Shown: positions 26,812-36,023 of the stretch, piece by piece | How positions within the stretch are numbered: position 1 is the first letter of the stretch | Layout of the letters: each line of letters starts with the position of its first letter | NCBI RefSeq assembly: GCF_039543565.1 | Contig: NZ_BAABJZ010000002.1 | Span: 10,538-74,537, forward strand | Length of the DNA stretch: 64,000 nt | Direction of reading: 5' to 3' | Source: Ferrimonas pelagia | GTDB lineage: Bacteria; Pseudomonadota; Gammaproteobacteria; Enterobacterales; Shewanellaceae | The notes under the pieces: generated by a model | Seen by the model: only the letters and a program-made list of their open reading frames with translations | Told to the model about the DNA's origin: nothing | Databases searched by the model: none | Translations under genes and position numbers: made by a program

Positions 26812-27939
26812 ATGGCCTGGAATGAGCCTGGCAATCAAGGCAAAGATCCCTGGGGGAACCGGGGCGGAAAAGATCAGGGACCACCGGATCTGGACGAAGT
26901 GTTCCGTAAGTTCACCTCCCGATTTGGTGGCGGTGGCAACGGCGGCGGCAGCGGCAACCTGAGCAAAATGGGTGTGGCGCTGGTGCTGGTTGGCGCTGTG
27001 ATCGTATGGGGTTTGTCGGGTCTTTATAAGGTTGAGGAAGCGGAGCGTGGCGTCGTGCTGCAGTTCGGCCAATACCACGACTTGGTGGGACCGGGTCTGA
27101 AATGGAAGCCGACTTTCGTACAGACTGTCTATCCGATCAACATTCAGCGGGTTAATCGCTTGAATGCCTCAGGGGTCATGCTGACTCAGGATGAGAACGT
27201 GGTGACGGTGCAGATGGAGGTTCAATATCGCATTGAAGATCCACGTAAGTATCTGTTCAGCGTAACCAACCCAGACCAATCTCTGAGTGAAGCACTGGAC
27301 AGTGCATTGCGTTATGTCGTTGGTCACACCACCATGGACAACATCCTGACGGTCGGTCGTGAGCAGGTACGTAGCGATACTTGGGCGGAACTGGATGGGA
27401 TCATCGAACCCTATGACATGGGGATCCGTGTGGTTGACGTTGCCTTTAAAGAAGCGCGTCCACCGGAAGAAGTGAAGCCTGCGTTTGATGATGCCATTGC
27501 GGCACAGGAAGACGAAGAGCGTTACGTTCAAGAAGCCACGGCATACACCCGTCAGGTTGAACCACAAGCCCGTGGTCGTGCCGAGCGTATGCTGCGTGAA
27601 GCCAGCGCGTATAAAGAGCGTGTTGTGCTGGAAGCGGAAGGTGAAGTGGCGCGCTTTACCAGCTTGCTGCCTCAATATGAAGCGGCGCCTGAAGTGACCC
27701 GTGAGCGCTTGTATCTGGAAACCATGGAGCAAGTGTATTCCAGCACCTCCAAGGTGATGGTGGACAATAAAGAGGGTGGCTCTATGTTCTATCTGCCGCT
27801 GGATAAGATCATCCAGGGCCAGAGCCAGAACACCCAGATGGCACCGGCACAGCAACAGTCGGCACCAAACCGTAGCGTCCGTACCGATACCACCAACGAT
27901 CGTGCCGGTCGTAGCACCACTCGTCAGGGGAGAAACTAA
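26812..27939 (+). CDS. hflK: FtsH protease modulator HflK
   Basis: About 375 residues of the SPFH/stomatin type. I use the ATG at 26812 because GGAG is 8 bases upstream; a GTG two codons earlier is too close. The N terminus is Gly/Asn/Pro-rich (MAWNEPGNQGKDPWG), a single membrane helix is at about 53-75, and the SPFH domain follows with a long coiled-coil. The C-terminal tail is Gln/Asn/Arg-rich. With HflC it forms a large periplasmic cage around FtsH. hflC follows after 3 bases. Confidence 0.96.
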   Translation: MAWNEPGNQGKDPWGNRGGKDQGPPDLDEVFRKFTSRFGGGGNGGGSGNLSKMGVALVLVGAVIVWGLSGLYKVEEAERGVVLQFGQYHDLVGPGLKWKPTFVQTVYPINIQRVNRLNASGVMLTQDENVVTVQMEVQYRIEDPRKYLFSVTNPDQSLSEALDSALRYVVGHTTMDNILTVGREQVRSDTWAELDGIIEPYDMGIRVVDVAFKEARPPEEVKPAFDDAIAAQEDEERYVQEATAYTRQVEPQARGRAERMLREASAYKERVVLEAEGEVARFTSLLPQYEAAPEVTRERLYLETMEQVYSSTSKVMVDNKEGGSMFYLPLDKIIQGQSQNTQMAPAQQQSAPNRSVRTDTTNDRAGRSTTRQGRN

Positions 27940-27942
27940 GCC

Positions 27943-28818
27943 ATGAACCCGAGAAATCTGATCATCTTGTTGGTGATCGCTATGGTGGGTTTCCTCTCTA
28001 TCTTCGTTGTTGAAGAGGGTGAACGCGCGATTGTGAAGCGTTTTGGTGTGATCCAAACCGATGCGGCAGGCGACTACCGCATCTATGAACCGGGCCTGAA
28101 TATCAAACTGCCGCTGTTCGACAACGTGGAAACCATGAACGCGCGGATCCTGACTCTGGATGCGCCGGCTGATCGTTTTGTGACGTCTGAGCAAAAAGAC
28201 TTGATGGTTGACTCCTACGTTAAGTGGCGCATTGTCGACTTCGGTCAGTTCTTTCTGGCGACCCAAGGCAACCAGTTGATGGCGGAATCGCTGCTGCAAT
28301 CCAAGATCAATAACGGCTTGCGCAGTGAATTCGGTACGCGCACGATCAGAGAGATCGTGTCTGGTAGCCGTGATGAGCTCCAGCGCGAAGCCCTGCGCAG
28401 CACCCGCTCGGATGCATCCGAGCTGGGTATTGAGGTGGTGGATGTTCGAGTGAAGCAGATCAACCTGCCGCGGGAAGTGAGTGAGTACATTTATGACCGT
28501 ATGCGCGCTCAGCGTGAAGCGGTTGCGCGTGCTCACCGCTCCGAAGGTCAGGAAAAAGCGGAAGTGATCCGTGCTGGAGCGGATGCTACGGCCACGGTGA
28601 TCGTGGCGGAAGCAGAGCGTGAGTCGCGTACCCTGAAGGGGGCCGGCGATGCGGCTGCTGCCAAGATCTACGCTGATGCCTATGGCCAGAACCCTGAGTT
28701 CTACAGCCTGCTGCGCAGCCTGGATGCGTACCGCGCCGCCTTTAGTAATAAAGAGGATGTGCTGGTACTGTCACCGGATTCCGAGTTCTTCCAGTACATG
28801 AACAGCAAGACGCGCTAA
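27943..28818 (+). CDS. hflC: FtsH protease modulator HflC
   Basis: A 291-residue partner of HflK with an N-terminal signal-anchor helix (about 5-22) and an SPFH domain; the conserved DAYRAAF...EDVLVLSPDSEFF C-terminal segment is present. It is translationally close to hflK (3 bases) and followed by a terminator, so it ends the operon that began at nnr or hfq. Confidence 0.97.
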   Translation: MNPRNLIILLVIAMVGFLSIFVVEEGERAIVKRFGVIQTDAAGDYRIYEPGLNIKLPLFDNVETMNARILTLDAPADRFVTSEQKDLMVDSYVKWRIVDFGQFFLATQGNQLMAESLLQSKINNGLRSEFGTRTIREIVSGSRDELQREALRSTRSDASELGIEVVDVRVKQINLPREVSEYIYDRMRAQREAVARAHRSEGQEKAEVIRAGADATATVIVAEAERESRTLKGAGDAAAAKIYADAYGQNPEFYSLLRSLDAYRAAFSNKEDVLVLSPDSEFFQYMNSKTR

Positions 28819-28840
28819 GTTCGCGACGACGCTGAATGAT

Positions 28841-28876
28841 AAGGCCCGGCAGTGATGCTGGGCCTTTGTTGTTTTT
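28841..28876 (+). terminator. Terminator after hflC
   Basis: Stem AAGGCCCGGCA/TGCTGGGCCTT with a GTGA loop, followed by TTGTTGTTTTT. Confidence 0.85.
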
Positions 28877-28886
28877 AGGTAGCAAT

Positions 28887-29072
28887 ATGGAAGTGGTAAT
28901 GTTGGTGATCGCCGGTGTATTGGTGATCGAGGGGCTGGGCCCCATGCTTTTCCCTCGGCAGTGGAAAAAAATGCTTACTGAATTGTTCGAGCTGGAAACC
29001 CCTGTTTTACGGCGGATCGGCGGTGCTTTGGTCACCGCAGGTTTGGTGTTGTTCTATATTTTTTCTTCTTAG
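28887..29072 (+). CDS. yjeT: DUF2065 inner-membrane protein YjeT
   Basis: A 61-residue protein with two membrane helices (about 1-19 and 43-60) separated by a basic loop (FPRQWKKML). It matches the DUF2065/YjeT pattern, and its position between hflC and purA is the same as in E. coli. Function unknown. The open frame extends 17 codons further into the terminator region; the ATG at 28887 is the family start, although its ribosome site is weak. Confidence 0.88.
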   Translation: MEVVMLVIAGVLVIEGLGPMLFPRQWKKMLTELFELETPVLRRIGGALVTAGLVLFYIFSS

Positions 29073-29135
29073 CCGGTGTTTTGACCAATCGGGATCTGCT
29101 AAAATCCCGCTTTAACCACAAACTGCGATCGAAAC

Positions 29136-30431
29136 ATGGGTAAAAATGTAGTTGTCCTGGGCACCCAATGGGGTGATGAAGGCAAAGGTAAAGTTGTTGA
29201 CCTTCTCACCGATCAGGCCCATTACGTGGTCCGCTACCAAGGCGGTCACAATGCCGGTCACACTCTGGTGATCAATGGCGAGAAAACCGTACTGCACCTC
29301 ATTCCATCAGGCATTTTGCGTGACAACGTAACCTGCTTTATCGGTAACGGTGTTGTTCTGTCTCCGGAAGCTTTGAAAAAAGAGCTGACCATGCTGAAAG
29401 AGCGTGGTGTACCGGTAGAAGAGCGTCTGAAGATCTCCGATGCATGTCCGCTGATCCTGCCGTACCACGTTGCCGTGGATCAGGCTCGTGAGCGTGCTCG
29501 TGGCAACGATGCCATTGGTACCACCGGTCGCGGTATCGGTCCAGCTTATGAAGATAAGGTGGCTCGTCGTGGACTGCGTGTTGGTGATCTGCTGGATGCG
29601 GAGCGCTTCGCGACCAAGCTGAAAGAGGTTCTGGCTTACCATAACTTCATGCTGACCGAGTACTTCAACGCGGAAGCGGTGGATTTTGACACCGTGCTGA
29701 AAGATGCGTTGGAATTGGCTGAGATGCTGCGTCCTATGGTGGTCGATGTGACCGACATTCTGGACAAGGCGCGTAAGGCTGGTCAGCCGATCATGTTCGA
29801 AGGCGCCCAAGGCACCTTGCTGGACATCGATCACGGTACCTACCCGTACGTCACCTCCTCCAACACCACCGCGGGTGGCGTATCGACCGGTTCCGGCTTT
29901 GGCCCGACCCACATCGATTACGTGTTGGGGATCGTAAAAGCCTACACCACGCGTGTCGGTGGCGGTCCGTTCCCAACCGAGCTGGATTGCGATGTCGGTC
30001 AGCACCTGGGCGTGAAAGGCCACGAGTTTGGCGCGACCACCGGTCGTAAGCGTCGTACCGGTTGGTTCGATGCGGTTGCCATGCGCCGTGCGGTTCAGAT
30101 CAACGGGATCACCGGCTTCTGTCTGACCAAACTGGACGTTCTGGATGGCTTGAAAGAGCTGAAGATCTGTATCGGTTACCAGATGCCAGATGGCACCGTT
30201 CGTGATGTTCCACCAATGGACGCCGAAGGTTACGAAGCCGCCACTCCGATCTACGAGACGATGCCTGGCTGGGACGACAACACCTTTGGTGTTGCCGAGC
30301 ACGACAAACTGCCACAGGCTGCACTGGACTACATCGCTCGCATCGAAGAGCTGCTGGAAGTGCCAGTGGACATCATCTCGACCGGTCCAGACCGCGTTGA
30401 GACCATGATCCTGCGTCATCCGTTTGCTTAA
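29136..30431 (+). CDS. purA: Adenylosuccinate synthetase
   Basis: A 431-residue enzyme of standard length. The P-loop-like GTP site GTQWGDEGKGK (residues about 8-18, with catalytic Asp13) and the IMP-site GGHNAGHT (His41) are intact, as are GRGIGP and RVGGGPFPTE. It joins IMP and aspartate, using GTP, in AMP synthesis. Its codon use is strongly biased to major codons, as expected for high expression. A candidate extended -10 (TGCTAAAAT, 29097-29105) lies upstream. Ends in a good terminator. Confidence 0.98.
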   Translation: MGKNVVVLGTQWGDEGKGKVVDLLTDQAHYVVRYQGGHNAGHTLVINGEKTVLHLIPSGILRDNVTCFIGNGVVLSPEALKKELTMLKERGVPVEERLKISDACPLILPYHVAVDQARERARGNDAIGTTGRGIGPAYEDKVARRGLRVGDLLDAERFATKLKEVLAYHNFMLTEYFNAEAVDFDTVLKDALELAEMLRPMVVDVTDILDKARKAGQPIMFEGAQGTLLDIDHGTYPYVTSSNTTAGGVSTGSGFGPTHIDYVLGIVKAYTTRVGGGPFPTELDCDVGQHLGVKGHEFGATTGRKRRTGWFDAVAMRRAVQINGITGFCLTKLDVLDGLKELKICIGYQMPDGTVRDVPPMDAEGYEAATPIYETMPGWDDNTFGVAEHDKLPQAALDYIARIEELLEVPVDIISTGPDRVETMILRHPFA

Positions 30432-30444
30432 ACGGGCAGTGAAT

Positions 30445-30470
30445 AAACGGGGCCTTTCGGGGCCCCGTTA
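30445..30470 (+). terminator. Terminator after purA
   Basis: Stem AACGGGGCC/GGCCCCGTT with a six-base loop, 13 bases after the purA stop; the T tract is weak. Confidence 0.8.
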
Positions 30471-30503
30471 AAGTATCTTTCTTTGGTGCCGATACCCTAG
30501 GTC

Positions 30504-31121
30504 ATGAGACGCCTATTATTGCCACTGTTGCTCGTGATGAGCGCACCCTCGTTGGCTCAGGAGATCCGAGCGGTCGAACTGTACAGTCAGGAAGCCTTAC
30601 TGCAGATGTTGCGCAGTAACCAGCACCTGGCCCGGGTTCGAGAGGACGACTGCCAACTGGTACAGGATATCGAAGCTCGTGCTTCGGTACTTAAGGTCCC
30701 TGCCTATCAGATGCTTTGGGCTGACATGCTTCTTTATGGCGTGTGTACAGATAAACAGGTTGAATTGGGCTTTGAATATCTGCGGATCGCCGCAGAACAG
30801 GGTTTGCCGGATGCACTCGAGCAATTAGGTCGGTATTATATACAGGGTCGATTTGTGGTGGTGGATGAACCTTATGGGTTGCATCTGCTGCATTTGGCGG
30901 CGTCTATGGGCCATCAGCGCGCGCTGCTGGCGCTGGCCGGACATTATGTTGCAGGCAAAGGCAGTCCGAGAGACTACCCTCAGGTATATCAGTGGTTGCA
31001 TGAGGCGGAATTTCAGCAAGATAGCGACCGTCAACAAGCCCAACAGTTCAAACAGCAATTGGCGATGCATTTGCCACCTAGCGTGCGGGAGCAAACCCGG
31101 CGCAGCGTCTTAGGGCGTTGA
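30504..31121 (+). CDS. motX: Sodium-type flagellar motor protein MotX
   Basis: A 205-residue secreted protein with a signal peptide (1-18, ending PSLA). The segment EDDCQLVQDIEARA and the Sel1-like repeats (about 75-105, 112-140, 145-170, with ALEQLGRYYIQG) match Vibrio and Shewanella MotX. MotX and MotY form the T ring that assembles the PomAB stator of the Na+-driven polar flagellum. The purA-motX-rnr context is the usual place in those genera. It points to a polar flagellum, whose other genes are outside the window. Confidence 0.88.
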   Translation: MRRLLLPLLLVMSAPSLAQEIRAVELYSQEALLQMLRSNQHLARVREDDCQLVQDIEARASVLKVPAYQMLWADMLLYGVCTDKQVELGFEYLRIAAEQGLPDALEQLGRYYIQGRFVVVDEPYGLHLLHLAASMGHQRALLALAGHYVAGKGSPRDYPQVYQWLHEAEFQQDSDRQQAQQFKQQLAMHLPPSVREQTRRSVLGR

Positions 31122-31171
31122 GCCCAGTTTCCGTTATACTTTCCAACGATTTCCATTCCTTTGGTAGACCC

Positions 31172-33523
31172 ATGAGTCAGGATCCCCATTTTCAGCGGGA
31201 GGCGGATAAGTACGCCAACCCCATTCCGAGCCGAGAATTTCTGCTCGATTACATGAAGACGCAGTCTGCGCCTGTTGCCCGAGAAGAGTTTGCAGCAGAG
31301 TTTAATCTAGAGGGCGACCAGTATATTGCCCTGTGTCGTCGCCTTCGCGCGATGGAGCGTGATGGCCAGTTGGTCTATACCCGTAAAGGTCGCTATGGCC
31401 TGCCGGAGCGGATGGATCTGATCACCGGGACGGTGATGGGCCATCGTGATGGCTTTGGTTTCTTCCGTCCGGACGATGGCGGTGACGATCTGTACCTGAG
31501 TGAGCGTGCCATGTTTTCCGTGCTGCACGGTGATCGGGTGCTGGCTCAGGTTGATGGTCAGGACCGTCGTGGCCGCAAAGAGGGGCGCATTGTGCGCACC
31601 ATCGAAGCGCGCAGCGAGTCCATTGTCGGTCGTTACTTTAACGAAGATGGGATCGGCTATGTGGTGCCGGACGACTCGCGTTTGTCCCAGGATTTTTTGA
31701 TCCCAGAGGATGGCCGTAACGGTGCCCGCCAGGGCCAGGTCGTGGTGGTTGAGCTGGTGAAGCGACCGGCGCATCACACCCATGGGATCGGTCGCGTGAT
31801 CGAGGTGCTGGGCAACGAGATGGCGCCGGGCATGGAGATCGAGATCGCGCTGCGCAGCCATGATCTGCCGCATCAGTTTAGCGAAGCCTTGATGGCCGAA
31901 GCGGCGGCGATCCCGGATGAGGTGCAAGAGCACGATAAGCAAGGCCGACGCGATCTGCGTGATCTGCCGTTGGTGACCATCGACGGTGAAGACGCGCGCG
32001 ACTTCGATGATGCCGTGTACGCCATGGCGAAGAAGAGCGGCGGTTGGCGCTTGTTCGTGGCCATCGCTGATGTCAGCCACTATGTTCGCCCAGGCTCTGC
32101 GCTGGACAATGAAGGCCGTGCCCGCGGTAACTCGGTCTACTTCCCGGCGCAGGTTATCCCTATGCTGCCGGAGAAGCTCTCCAATGGCTTATGTTCACTG
32201 AATCCGCACGTCGATCGCCTCTGCATGGTGTGTGAGATGACCATCTCCGCCTCCGGCAAGCTGTCTGGCTACGAATTCTACCCAGCGGTGATGCACTCCC
32301 ACGCGCGTCTGACCTACACCAAGGTTGCGGCGATGTTGGATGGGGATGCTGCGCTGCGGGAAGAATACAGCGAGGTGGTACCTCACCTGGAAGAGCTGTT
32401 CCAGCTGTACAATGCACTGGATTACGCCCGCGAGCAGCGTGGTGCGTTGGTGCTGGATACTGAAGAGACTCAGTTTATCTTCAACGAGCAGCGCCGTATC
32501 GAGAAGATCGTGCCGCGCACCCGTAATGTTGCCCACAAGATGATCGAGGAATGCATGATCATCGCCAACGTGGCGGCCGGTAAGTTCGTTAAGAAGCATA
32601 AGGGCGAAGTGCTGTACCGGATCCACGAAGGGCCGAGTGAGCAGAAGCTGACCCTGTTGCGTGACTTCCTTGGCAAAGCTGGACTTCAGCTGGACGGTGG
32701 GTTGGATCCTAGCCCGCAGGACGTGGCGAAGTTGCTGCTGCAAAGCAAAGACCGAGCGGACGGCGAGTTGATCCAAACCATGGTGCTGCGCTCCATGAAG
32801 CAGGCAGTCTACAGTGCCGATAACCTGGGCCACTTTGGTCTGGCGCTCGACACCTATGCCCACTTCACCTCTCCGATCCGTCGTTACCCGGATCTGGTGC
32901 TGCACCGGGTGATCCGTTACCTGTTGGCCAAGCAGCAGAACCCGGAGTTGCCGCTGCAGCAACTGCTGCCGGATGGTGGCATTGGTTACGACGAAGGACC
33001 GCTGGCGGAATTGGGCGAGAATTGCTCCATGACCGAGCGACGTGCCGATGATGCCACGCGCGACGTTTCCGACTGGTTGAAGTGCGAATTCATGCTGGAT
33101 CATGTCGGCGATGAGTTTGGCGCCGTTGTGAGCGGTGTGACCAGCTTTGGTCTGTTTGTCCGACTGAAGAACCTGCATATCGATGGCTTGGTGCATATCT
33201 CCAGCCTGGCCAACGACTATTACCACTTTGATCCGGTGCAAGCCTCGCTGGTGGGCGAAGCCTCCGGTAAGCGCTATCGCCTAGGCGATCCGGTTCGGGT
33301 CAAGGTTAATGCGGTGAAACTGGATGAGCGCCAGATCGATCTGGGCTTGGTTGATGGTGGCGTGGAAGGCGACAAGCCGCGCAAGCCCCGCAAGAAGTCC
33401 AGCAACAAGAAGCGCAGCAGCGGCAAACGTGACGGTGCAAAACGCGATGGCGCACAACGTGATGGCGGCAAGCGCGACGGCGATAAGACGGACAAGCGTC
33501 CGAAGAAACGGAACAAACGATAG
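31172..33523 (+). CDS. rnr: Ribonuclease R
   Basis: A 783-residue RNase II-superfamily exoribonuclease. Order: winged-helix N terminus (about 20-75), cold-shock domains, RNB catalytic domain with DGEDARDFDDAVY (about 270-282), S1 domain (about 640-720) and a Lys-rich tail. I choose the ATG at 31172, since the upstream frame overlaps motX and is not conserved. The tail has four imperfect five-residue repeats of the form K/Q-R-D-G-x (near 755-775) that carry positive charge for binding structured RNA. It degrades structured RNA and acts in trans-translation clean-up. Abuts rlmB. Confidence 0.97.
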   Translation: MSQDPHFQREADKYANPIPSREFLLDYMKTQSAPVAREEFAAEFNLEGDQYIALCRRLRAMERDGQLVYTRKGRYGLPERMDLITGTVMGHRDGFGFFRPDDGGDDLYLSERAMFSVLHGDRVLAQVDGQDRRGRKEGRIVRTIEARSESIVGRYFNEDGIGYVVPDDSRLSQDFLIPEDGRNGARQGQVVVVELVKRPAHHTHGIGRVIEVLGNEMAPGMEIEIALRSHDLPHQFSEALMAEAAAIPDEVQEHDKQGRRDLRDLPLVTIDGEDARDFDDAVYAMAKKSGGWRLFVAIADVSHYVRPGSALDNEGRARGNSVYFPAQVIPMLPEKLSNGLCSLNPHVDRLCMVCEMTISASGKLSGYEFYPAVMHSHARLTYTKVAAMLDGDAALREEYSEVVPHLEELFQLYNALDYAREQRGALVLDTEETQFIFNEQRRIEKIVPRTRNVAHKMIEECMIIANVAAGKFVKKHKGEVLYRIHEGPSEQKLTLLRDFLGKAGLQLDGGLDPSPQDVAKLLLQSKDRADGELIQTMVLRSMKQAVYSADNLGHFGLALDTYAHFTSPIRRYPDLVLHRVIRYLLAKQQNPELPLQQLLPDGGIGYDEGPLAELGENCSMTERRADDATRDVSDWLKCEFMLDHVGDEFGAVVSGVTSFGLFVRLKNLHIDGLVHISSLANDYYHFDPVQASLVGEASGKRYRLGDPVRVKVNAVKLDERQIDLGLVDGGVEGDKPRKPRKKSSNKKRSSGKRDGAKRDGAQRDGGKRDGDKTDKRPKKRNKR

Positions 33524-34261
33524 ATGAAACACGAGATGGTGTTTGGCCTCCATGCGGTGGAGGCTTTGCTGAACCGTGCTCCAGAGCGGATCAAAGAGTT
33601 ATGGCTGCTGAAAGGCCGTGATGACGAACGGCTGAAGGTGATCGCCGAGCTGGCTGCCCAGTTTGGGGTTAAAGCACAGATCAGCGCACGTAAGGTGCTG
33701 GACGATAAGGCCGAATCCAGCCAGCATCAGGGCGTGGTGGCCCGTTGTGTGGCGGAGCCGGTGAAAGGTGAACATGAGCTGGACGCACTGTTGGATGGCG
33801 TTGAAACGCCTTTCCTGCTGGTGCTGGATGGCGTCACCGATCCCCATAACCTGGGGGCTTGTCTGCGCAGTGCGGATGCGGCCGGCGTCCAGGGCGTTAT
33901 CGTGCCAAAGGATCGCTCCGTTGGCCTGACCGGTATCGTGCGTAAGGTGGCGGTCGGTGCAGCGGAGAGCGTGCCGCTGTTTCAGGTTACCAACCTGGCC
34001 CGCACCTTGCGCCATCTGCAGGAGCGTGGCGTCTGGATCGTCGGTGCCGCCGGCGAGGCCGATCACGATCTATACCAAAGCAAACTGAATGGGCCATTGG
34101 CTATTGCCATGGGGGCCGAAGGCAAGGGCCTGCGCCGCCTGACCCGTGAGGTTTGTGATGAATTGATCTCCATCCCGATGGCGGGGGCGGTTAGCAGCCT
34201 GAATGTGTCGGTGGCTTCGGGGATCTGTCTGTTCGAAGCGGTGCGCCAGCGCCAAAGCTGA
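33524..34261 (+). CDS. rlmB: 23S rRNA (guanosine-2'-O-)-methyltransferase RlmB
   Basis: A 245-residue SpoU-class methyltransferase. The substrate-binding N domain (about 1-75) is followed by the SPOUT motifs: DGVTDPHNLGACLRSADAAG (motif 1), AIAMGAEGKGL (motif 2) and SLNVSVASGICLFEA (motif 3), forming the trefoil knot. It methylates G2251 of 23S rRNA. The start codon follows rnr directly, as in E. coli rnr-rlmB. A strong terminator is downstream. Confidence 0.97.
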   Translation: MKHEMVFGLHAVEALLNRAPERIKELWLLKGRDDERLKVIAELAAQFGVKAQISARKVLDDKAESSQHQGVVARCVAEPVKGEHELDALLDGVETPFLLVLDGVTDPHNLGACLRSADAAGVQGVIVPKDRSVGLTGIVRKVAVGAAESVPLFQVTNLARTLRHLQERGVWIVGAAGEADHDLYQSKLNGPLAIAMGAEGKGLRRLTREVCDELISIPMAGAVSSLNVSVASGICLFEAVRQRQS

Positions 34262-34284
34262 GGGTCGTCCCTCCGCGAAAATGG

Positions 34285-34320
34285 AAAAGCCCCACGCACC
34301 TTGGTGCGTGGGGCTTTTTG
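34285..34320. terminator. Bidirectional terminator between rlmB and the DUF481 gene
   Basis: Stem AAAAGCCCCACGCACC/TGCGTGGGGCTTTTT with a TTGG loop; flanked by A and T runs, so it can act both ways. Confidence 0.92.
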
Positions 34321-34338
34321 CCACTCGAGCATTGGAGC

Positions 34339-35085
34339 CTATCGGAAGGTATAGAGCAGGTTGATGGTGGAGATCACATCGGTGTTTTCCGTGCCCTCCG
34401 GCACCTTATCGGTGTACTTGATGTCCATGCCGATCTTCAAGGCCAGATCGGCCCACAGCTGATTGCGGTAGCTGAGGTTGATGTTGGCGATGGTGTTGTT
34501 GTTACCGGTCTCGAGCGTGGTGTCGGCGTTAAAGGTGGTGTACTCCTGCATGCGGTGTTCAAGCTTGCTGGCCAGTCGGACAATGGCTTCTTCCTCCGAC
34601 GCGCGTTGAGCGGGATCCGTGCTGTTGGACAGGTTGGCCCGGTTATATCGATAACCCAAACCGCCCTCCAGACTGAGCTTGGTTTGCTTCTTATCCAACG
34701 GGGTGAAACCGTAACCGCCGGAGATCGTATTCTGACGCTCGTAGGAGCCAAAGCGGTCGATCAGCAGCTCGGTACGCCCATACAGGTAGTGCGATCCCTC
34801 CAGCTTGTAGTCGAGCTGGTACTGCAACTGGTATTGCTCGGCCGTGGTGGAATTGTTGTCCGAGGCGAAAAAACCGCGCAGGTTGCCCTCGTGCTTGGCG
34901 TTGTCACCATCATAGATGAGCTTGCTGCGTGTGTTGAAATTGGCTGAGTTGGTGTTGCCGCTGTTGTACTGCATCCCGAGCTCAAGCTCAGCGGTAAAGC
35001 GGTTGACCGGATCCTTGTAATTGGGCGGCACCAGAGCCAAGGCAGGCAGGGAAAACATCAGAAAGAGTAAGGGTAGCAAGCGCAT
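34339..35085 (-). CDS. DUF481 outer-membrane protein
   Basis: About 248 residues from the ATG at 35085; starts at 35094 or 35169 are also open and no start has a good ribosome site. The N terminus is a signal peptide (MRLLPLLFLMFSLPALA). The rest shows amphipathic strands, a conserved ELGMQYNSGNTNSAN opening and a final LLYTFR with C-terminal aromatic-Arg, fitting the DUF481 family of beta-barrel or salt-induced outer-membrane proteins. Function is not known. It is divergent from the rpsF operon. Confidence 0.75.
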   Translation of the reverse strand: MRLLPLLFLMFSLPALALVPPNYKDPVNRFTAELELGMQYNSGNTNSANFNTRSKLIYDGDNAKHEGNLRGFFASDNNSTTAEQYQLQYQLDYKLEGSHYLYGRTELLIDRFGSYERQNTISGGYGFTPLDKKQTKLSLEGGLGYRYNRANLSNSTDPAQRASEEEAIVRLASKLEHRMQEYTTFNADTTLETGNNNTIANINLSYRNQLWADLALKIGMDIKYTDKVPEGTENTDVISTINLLYTFR

Positions 35086-35186
35086 ACACAGCATTCGAAC
35101 TAGGGTTGTAGGGGAGTTCTTGTTGCAGCCCAGTGTACTGGTCATGTGGCAAGTGTCAAAACCTACCAATTAGCGGTGCGTATAAG

Positions 35187-35215
35187 TTGTGTTCACCGGA
35201 GGGTTTCGGTAACAT
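35187..35215 (+). promoter_or_regulatory. Candidate promoter of the rpsF operon
   Basis: TTGTGT, 17 bases, then TAACAT, followed by a GC-rich stretch (GCGCCGGC), typical of ribosomal promoters. It leaves a leader of about 85 bases before rpsF. Confidence 0.55.
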
Positions 35216-35304
35216 GCGCCGGCTAATCGGCCAAACCCTTTTGTTCCTTGCCTCTTAGGCCCGGCCGAGCCATATGAGGCTACAAAACCGTAAGGAGCGA
35301 TCTA
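35216..35304 (+). promoter_or_regulatory. rpsF leader, possible S6:S18 autoregulatory element
   Basis: The leader contains GC-rich self-complementary parts (GGCTAATCGGCC and AGGCCCGGCCGAGCC with GAGGCT). Many bacteria have an S6:S18-binding RNA in this leader that represses the operon. I cannot confirm the conserved bulge by eye. Confidence 0.3.
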
Positions 35305-35697
35305 ATGCGTCATTACGAAATCGTCTTCATGGTTCACCCTGATCAGAGTGAACAGGTTCCTGGCATGGTTGAGCGTTACACCGCGACCATCGAAAAAGAC
35401 GGCGGTAAAATCCACCGTCTGGAAGATTGGGGCCGTCGTCAACTGGCTTACCCAATCGAGAAGCTGCACAAAGCACACTACGTTCTGGTTAACGCCGAAG
35501 CGACTGCTGAAGCTGTAGCTGAGCTGGAAACTGCTTTCCGTTTCAACGACGCTGTTATCCGCAACATGGTCATTCGTACCAAGGGCGCGGTAACTGAAGC
35601 CTCTCCAATGGCCAAGGCCAAAGAAGAGCGTCGTGAGCGCGAAGAGCGCCGCGAGCGTCAAGACGCTAAGCCGGCTCCACAAGCCAGCGCTGAGTAA
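35305..35697 (+). CDS. rpsF: 30S ribosomal protein S6
   Basis: A 130-residue S6 starting MRHYEIVFMVHPDQ, with DWGRRQLAYPIEKLHKAHY in the middle. The C-terminal tail is rich in charged residues (KAKEERREREERRERQDAK), the sort that RimK glutamylates in E. coli, although this tail ends PQASAE. It binds the 16S platform with S18. First gene of rpsF-priB-rpsR-rplI, with AAGGAG before the start. Confidence 0.98.
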   Translation: MRHYEIVFMVHPDQSEQVPGMVERYTATIEKDGGKIHRLEDWGRRQLAYPIEKLHKAHYVLVNAEATAEAVAELETAFRFNDAVIRNMVIRTKGAVTEASPMAKAKEERREREERRERQDAKPAPQASAE

Positions 35698-35706
35698 TCG
35701 GATTTC

Positions 35707-36012
35707 GTGATCACCAACCGCCTGGAGTTGGCTGGCCAAGTGTCGCGCCCTCCAAAGACAGTCACCGGGATCAATGGCATTCCACACAGCTACTTTTTGA
35801 TGGAACATCGTTCTATGCAGAAAGAAGCCGGTCTGAATAGACCCGTGTATTGCAAGATCCAGGTTGTACTCAGCGGTGAGGGATCACAATCCTTACTGAG
35901 ATATCTCGATCCGGGAAGCAATATTCAAGTAGGCGGGTTTCTCGCCTGGCAACAGGGTCGAAATGGCCAAAGCCGCTTGGTATTGCATGCCGACACGATA
36001 GAACCGATTTAG
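35707..36012 (+). CDS. priB: Primosomal replication protein N (PriB)
   Basis: A 101-residue single OB-fold, SSB-like protein beginning at GTG 35707, 9 bases after rpsF. The GIPHSYFLMEHRSMQKEAGL core and the final LVLHADTIEPI match PriB. It links PriA and DnaT during replication restart. Its place between rpsF and rpsR is the standard gammaproteobacterial one. Confidence 0.95.
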   Translation: MITNRLELAGQVSRPPKTVTGINGIPHSYFLMEHRSMQKEAGLNRPVYCKIQVVLSGEGSQSLLRYLDPGSNIQVGGFLAWQQGRNGQSRLVLHADTIEPI

Positions 36013-36023
36013 GAGACTGCCCC

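Noticed and set aside
27169..28536. A 455-codon open frame opposite hflK and hflC
   Set aside because: Antisense to two well-supported genes, crosses their boundary, no domain; the same kind of artefact occurs opposite purA and rnr.
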